From Burkholderiales bacterium (GTDB taxonomy: Bacteria; Pseudomonadota; Gammaproteobacteria; Burkholderiales; SG8-41), in the NCBI GenBank assembly GCA_019746155.1, contig JAIESJ010000037.1, positions 1 to 18,258 on the forward strand: a DNA stretch of 18,258 bases. Direction: 5' to 3'. The translations under genes were made by a program, and so were the position numbers. The notes beneath the pieces are model-generated. The model made no database searches and was not told the DNA's origin. It saw nothing but the letters and a program-made list of their open reading frames with translations. Below are positions 15,338 to 18,258 of the stretch, one piece after another; within the stretch, counting starts at the first letter, position 1, and each line of letters starts with the position of its first letter.

Positions 15338-16606
15338 TTACATGGCGGACCCGGCCACCTTGGGCGGGTCGGAATAAATCATCAGCGGCGGCGCATCGCC
15401 CGCGATCGTGCTTTCGTCGACCACCACTTTGACCACGTTTTCCATCGACGGCAAATCGAACATGGTGTTGAGCAGCGTCAGCTCGAGGATGGAGCGCAGC
15501 CCGCGCGCACCGGTCTTGCGTTCGAGCGCGCGCTTCGCAATGGCGCGCAATGCCGCCTCGCGCACTTCGAGTTCCACGCCCTCCATGCTGAACATCTTGT
15601 GATACTGCTTGAGCAGCGCGTTCTTGGGCTGCGTCAGAATCTCGATCAACGCCGCTTCGTCGAGCTCTTCCAGCGTCGCCACTACCGGCAGCCGGCCGAC
15701 GAACTCTGGAATCAGTCCGTACTTGATCAGGTCCTCGGGCTGCACGTCGCGCAGCGCCTTGCCGATGTCCTTGCGGTTATCCTTGCTGCGCACTTCCGCG
15801 CCGAAGCCGATGCCGCTTTTCTCCGACCGCGCGCGGATGATCTTGTCGAGGCCATCGAAAGCGCCGCCGCAGACGAACAGGATGTTGGTGGTATCGACCT
15901 GCACGAATTCCTGGTTCGGATGCTTGCGCCCGCCCTGGGGCGGTACCGAGGCGATAGTGCCCTCAATCAGTTTCAGCAGCGCCTGCTGCACGCCTTCGCC
16001 CGATACGTCCCTGGTGATCGAAGGGTTATCGGACTTGCGTGAAATCTTGTCGATTTCGTCGATGTAGACGATGCCGCGCTGCGCCTTGTCGACATCGTAA
16101 TCGCACTTCTGCAGCAGCTTCTGGATGATGTTTTCGACGTCTTCGCCGACATAGCCGGCCTCGGTCAACGTGGTGGCATCGGCCATCACGAACGGCACGT
16201 TCAGAAGCCGCGCCAGCGTCTGCGCCAGCAGCGTCTTGCCCGAACCGGTCGGACCGATCAGCAGAATATTGCTCTTGGCAAGCTCGACATCGTCGTTCTT
16301 GGCCATGGTCTTCAACCGTTTATAGTGGTTATAGACCGCCACCGACAGGATTTTCTTGGCGACATCCTGGCCGATCACATACTGGTCGAGAATAGCGCGG
16401 ATCTCGTGCGGCACCGGCAGGTCCGACTTGGCGCTCCTGCCGCCCTGCTCGCCCTGGGTTTCCTCGCGAATGATGTCGTTGCACAGTTCTATGCACTCGT
16501 CGCAGATGAATACCGACGGGCCGGCAATGAGCTTGCGCACTTCATGCTGGCTTTTGCCGCAAAACGAGCAATAGAGCAGTTTTTCGCCGCCGACTTTATC
16601 TGACAT
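15338..16606 (-). CDS. clpX: ATP-dependent Clp protease, ATP-binding subunit ClpX
   Basis: AAA+ unfoldase that recognises tagged substrates and feeds them to ClpP. 422 aa, the family's usual size. A Cys4 zinc-binding domain (Cys13, Cys16, Cys35, Cys38) is followed by Walker A GPTGSGKT (118-125), pore loop GYVG (151-154), Walker B VYIDEID (180-186), the RKH loop (227-229) and the IGF ClpP-docking loop (266-268). All key elements are present. GAGGA lies 9 nt upstream of the ATG. It starts 74 bp after clpP, in a spacer with a 12-bp perfect palindrome CGCCCGCGGGCG (16668-16679), and is probably cotranscribed with tig and clpP. Confidence 0.98.
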   Translation of the reverse strand: MSDKVGGEKLLYCSFCGKSQHEVRKLIAGPSVFICDECIELCNDIIREETQGEQGGRSAKSDLPVPHEIRAILDQYVIGQDVAKKILSVAVYNHYKRLKTMAKNDDVELAKSNILLIGPTGSGKTLLAQTLARLLNVPFVMADATTLTEAGYVGEDVENIIQKLLQKCDYDVDKAQRGIVYIDEIDKISRKSDNPSITRDVSGEGVQQALLKLIEGTIASVPPQGGRKHPNQEFVQVDTTNILFVCGGAFDGLDKIIRARSEKSGIGFGAEVRSKDNRKDIGKALRDVQPEDLIKYGLIPEFVGRLPVVATLEELDEAALIEILTQPKNALLKQYHKMFSMEGVELEVREAALRAIAKRALERKTGARGLRSILELTLLNTMFDLPSMENVVKVVVDESTIAGDAPPLMIYSDPPKVAGSAM

Positions 16607-16680
16607 GTCCGGTTTTCCTCATACTCAACTGGTTAAGACATCGGGCTACCGTTAACGTTTCCGGCATCGCCCGCGGGCGG

Positions 16681-17310
16681 CTAAGCCGTAACGGCACTTT
16701 CCGCTCTGCTGATCAGCACTTTGTCGACCAGGCCATAGGTCACGGCCTGATCGGCGCTCAGAAAGTTATCGCGGTCGGTATCCTTTTCAATTGTCTCGAT
16801 TTTCTGCCCGGTATGCCGGGCCAGAATCTCGTTCAGACGCGCCTTCAGATAGAGGATTTCCTTGGCATGGATCTCGATGTCGGAAGCCTGCCCCTGGAAT
16901 CCGCCCATCGGCTGGTGGATCATCACCCGCGAGTTGGGCAGGCAGAAGCGCTTGTGCTTGGCGCCCGCCGCCAGCAGCAGCGCGCCCATGCTCGCCGCCT
17001 GGCCGACGCACAAGGTGGAAACGTCGGGCTTGATGAACTGCATGGTGTCATAAATCGCCAGCCCGGCGGAGACCGAACCGCCCGGAGAATTGATATAGAA
17101 CGAAATGTCCTTGTCGGGATTCTCCGATTCCAGGAACAGCAGTTGCGCGACGATCAAGTTGGCCGTGACTTCGGTCACCGGACCGACCAGGAACACTACA
17201 CGCTCCTTGAGCAGCCGCGAGTAAATATCGTACGCGCGCTCGCCGCGCCCGCTTTGTTCGATGACCATCGGAATCAACCCGAGGCCCTGCGGTTCCGTGT
17301 AACGCGCCAT
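16681..17310 (-). CDS. clpP: ATP-dependent Clp protease, proteolytic subunit ClpP
   Basis: Serine peptidase forming the 14-mer chamber used with ClpX (and ClpA where present). 209 aa with the short N-terminal propeptide region typical of proteobacterial ClpP. The catalytic triad is Ser107 (GQAASMGA), His132 (VMIHQP) and Asp181 (DTDRDNF), with the same spacing as E. coli Ser111, His136 and Asp185 in precursor numbering. The glycine-rich NSPGGSV (74-80) is the substrate-binding strand. Its ATG shares one base with the tig stop (TAATG), which implies translational coupling. Confidence 0.98.
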   Translation of the reverse strand: MARYTEPQGLGLIPMVIEQSGRGERAYDIYSRLLKERVVFLVGPVTEVTANLIVAQLLFLESENPDKDISFYINSPGGSVSAGLAIYDTMQFIKPDVSTLCVGQAASMGALLLAAGAKHKRFCLPNSRVMIHQPMGGFQGQASDIEIHAKEILYLKARLNEILARHTGQKIETIEKDTDRDNFLSADQAVTYGLVDKVLISRAESAVTA

Positions 17311-18258
17311 TATTTGTTCTCCATCAATTCGTCAAATGCAATCGTCTTGTCTTCAACCTTGGCCGCGCCCAGCACCCAGGCGACGACGTTATCTTCGAGC
17401 ACCATCGACTCGATGTCGCGCAAGCGCTCGGGAGACTGGTAGAACCACTTGACCACCTCCTGCGGGTGCTCGTAGCTCTGCGCCTGTTCTTCGACCACCG
17501 CTTTCACCTGTTCGGGCCTGGCGTGGAGGTTGTTGGTCTTCACCACTTCGGCCAGGATCAGGCCGAGATTGACGCGGCGTTGCGCCTGTTTCTCGAACAT
17601 TTCGGCCGGCAGCGGCGTGTCGTCCTTGACCGGGATGCCGCGCGCGGCCAAGTCCTGGCGCGTCTGCGCCTGCATGCGCTGAATTTCCATTTCGACCAGC
17701 GCCTTCGGCACCTCGACCTGGGTCACGTCGAGCAGTGCCTGCATGACCTGATCCTTGACGCGGTTTCTGAGGCGCGCCTTGACCTCGCGCTCAAGATTGG
17801 CCTTGACTTCGGCGCGCATCTTGTCGAGATCGCCGTCGGCCACACCCAGGCTTTTCGCGAATTCGGCATCGATTTCAGGCAATTTCGGCGCTGCGACCTG
17901 GAGCAGTCTGACTTTGAAACTCGCGGTTTTCCCCGCGACCTCCCTGCCATGATAATCGTCCGGGAAGCGTAATTCAAACGTCTTGGACTCGCCGCTTTTC
18001 ATGCCTGCGAGCTGCTTCTCGAAATCCGGCAGCAGCCGCCCTTCGCCAAGCACGACCGTCGAATCCTGCGCCGCGGAGCCGTCGAACTCCTTGCCGTCGA
18101 TCGTACCCCGGTAACTGATGGTGAGGCGGTCGCCGTCCGCAGCGGCGCGGTCGGCCGGCTCGTAGCTCACGCGCTGCTTGCGCATGATCTCGAGTGTCTT
18201 GTCGATTTCCGCGTCACCCACTTCAAGCGTGAGCCGTGTAATCGTGGCTGTCGAGATA
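17310..18258 (-). CDS. tig: Trigger factor, C-terminal part (ribosome-associated chaperone)
   Basis: Cytosolic chaperone binding nascent chains at the ribosome exit tunnel. The reading frame stays open to the right edge, so the N-terminal ribosome-binding domain lies outside the window; a GTG at 18219-18221 is internal. Visible are the end of domain 1 (EIDKTLEIMRKQRVSYEP) and the FKBP-like isomerase domain from DRLTISYRGTIDGKEFDGS through GEGRLLPDFEKQL and PDDYHGREVAGK. The alpha-helical C-terminal arms follow, including RNRVKDQVMQALLDVTQVEVP and AQRRVNLGLILAEVVKTN, and the protein ends FDELMENK. It is the first gene of the tig-clpP-clpX block. Its stop overlaps the clpP start by one base. 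Confidence 0.96.
   Translation of the reverse strand, partial: ISTATITRLTLEVGDAEIDKTLEIMRKQRVSYEPADRAAADGDRLTISYRGTIDGKEFDGSAAQDSTVVLGEGRLLPDFEKQLAGMKSGESKTFELRFPDDYHGREVAGKTASFKVRLLQVAAPKLPEIDAEFAKSLGVADGDLDKMRAEVKANLEREVKARLRNRVKDQVMQALLDVTQVEVPKALVEMEIQRMQAQTRQDLAARGIPVKDDTPLPAEMFEKQAQRRVNLGLILAEVVKTNNLHARPEQVKAVVEEQAQSYEHPQEVVKWFYQSPERLRDIESMVLEDNVVAWVLGAAKVEDKTIAFDELMENK

Overview
The window is a GC-rich stretch of a Gram-negative chromosome, most likely a betaproteobacterium. This is inferred from protein style (YejABEF-type peptide transporter, PpiD, Lon, ClpX, trigger factor) and from gene order. The order gloB, mltD, peptide/microcin-type ABC transporter, fabI, ppiD, (hupB), lon, clpX, clpP, tig matches the block I recall from Pseudomonas aeruginosa (PA1800-PA1813) and from many betaproteobacteria. 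Almost all coding content is therefore housekeeping.

Layout. Positions 1-330 hold the 3' end of gloB and 464-1885 hold mltD, both on the plus strand. Positions 1886-2637 are a 752-bp gene-free island made of short repeats and hairpins. Positions 2638-9443 hold a four-gene minus-strand transporter operon, transcribed lipoprotein SBP > permease YejB-like > permease YejE-like > fused double ATPase YejF-like. Its spacers are occupied by small repeats. fabI (9565-10350, plus) diverges from that operon and converges on ppiD (10437-12329, minus). A tRNA-Val(UAC)/tRNA-Asp(GUC) pair (12408-12571, minus) follows, with a good terminator. The proteostasis cluster tig > clpP > clpX > lon (minus, 18258 down to 12805) completes the window. 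tig is cut by the window edge, its stop overlaps the clpP start, and lon has a heat-shock (sigma-32) type promoter.

The unusual content is in the gaps. (1) hupB, expected between lon and tRNA-Val, is gone except for its last 9-13 codons. The gap is filled by an imperfect 40-bp palindrome and a 33-bp repeat whose other copy lies 10.5 kb away. (2) Heptanucleotide tandem arrays of different sequence occur at five places. Three lie within about 10 nt after stop codons, and two lie inside the yejF reading frame, where they encode the linker between the two ATPase domains. (3) The last codons, stop and trailer of yejF are duplicated 677 bp away and bracket the repeat island. I see no CRISPR array, insertion-sequence transposase, phage gene or obvious new enzymatic system. 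The most interesting signal is the activity of small non-autonomous repeats around a conserved core locus.
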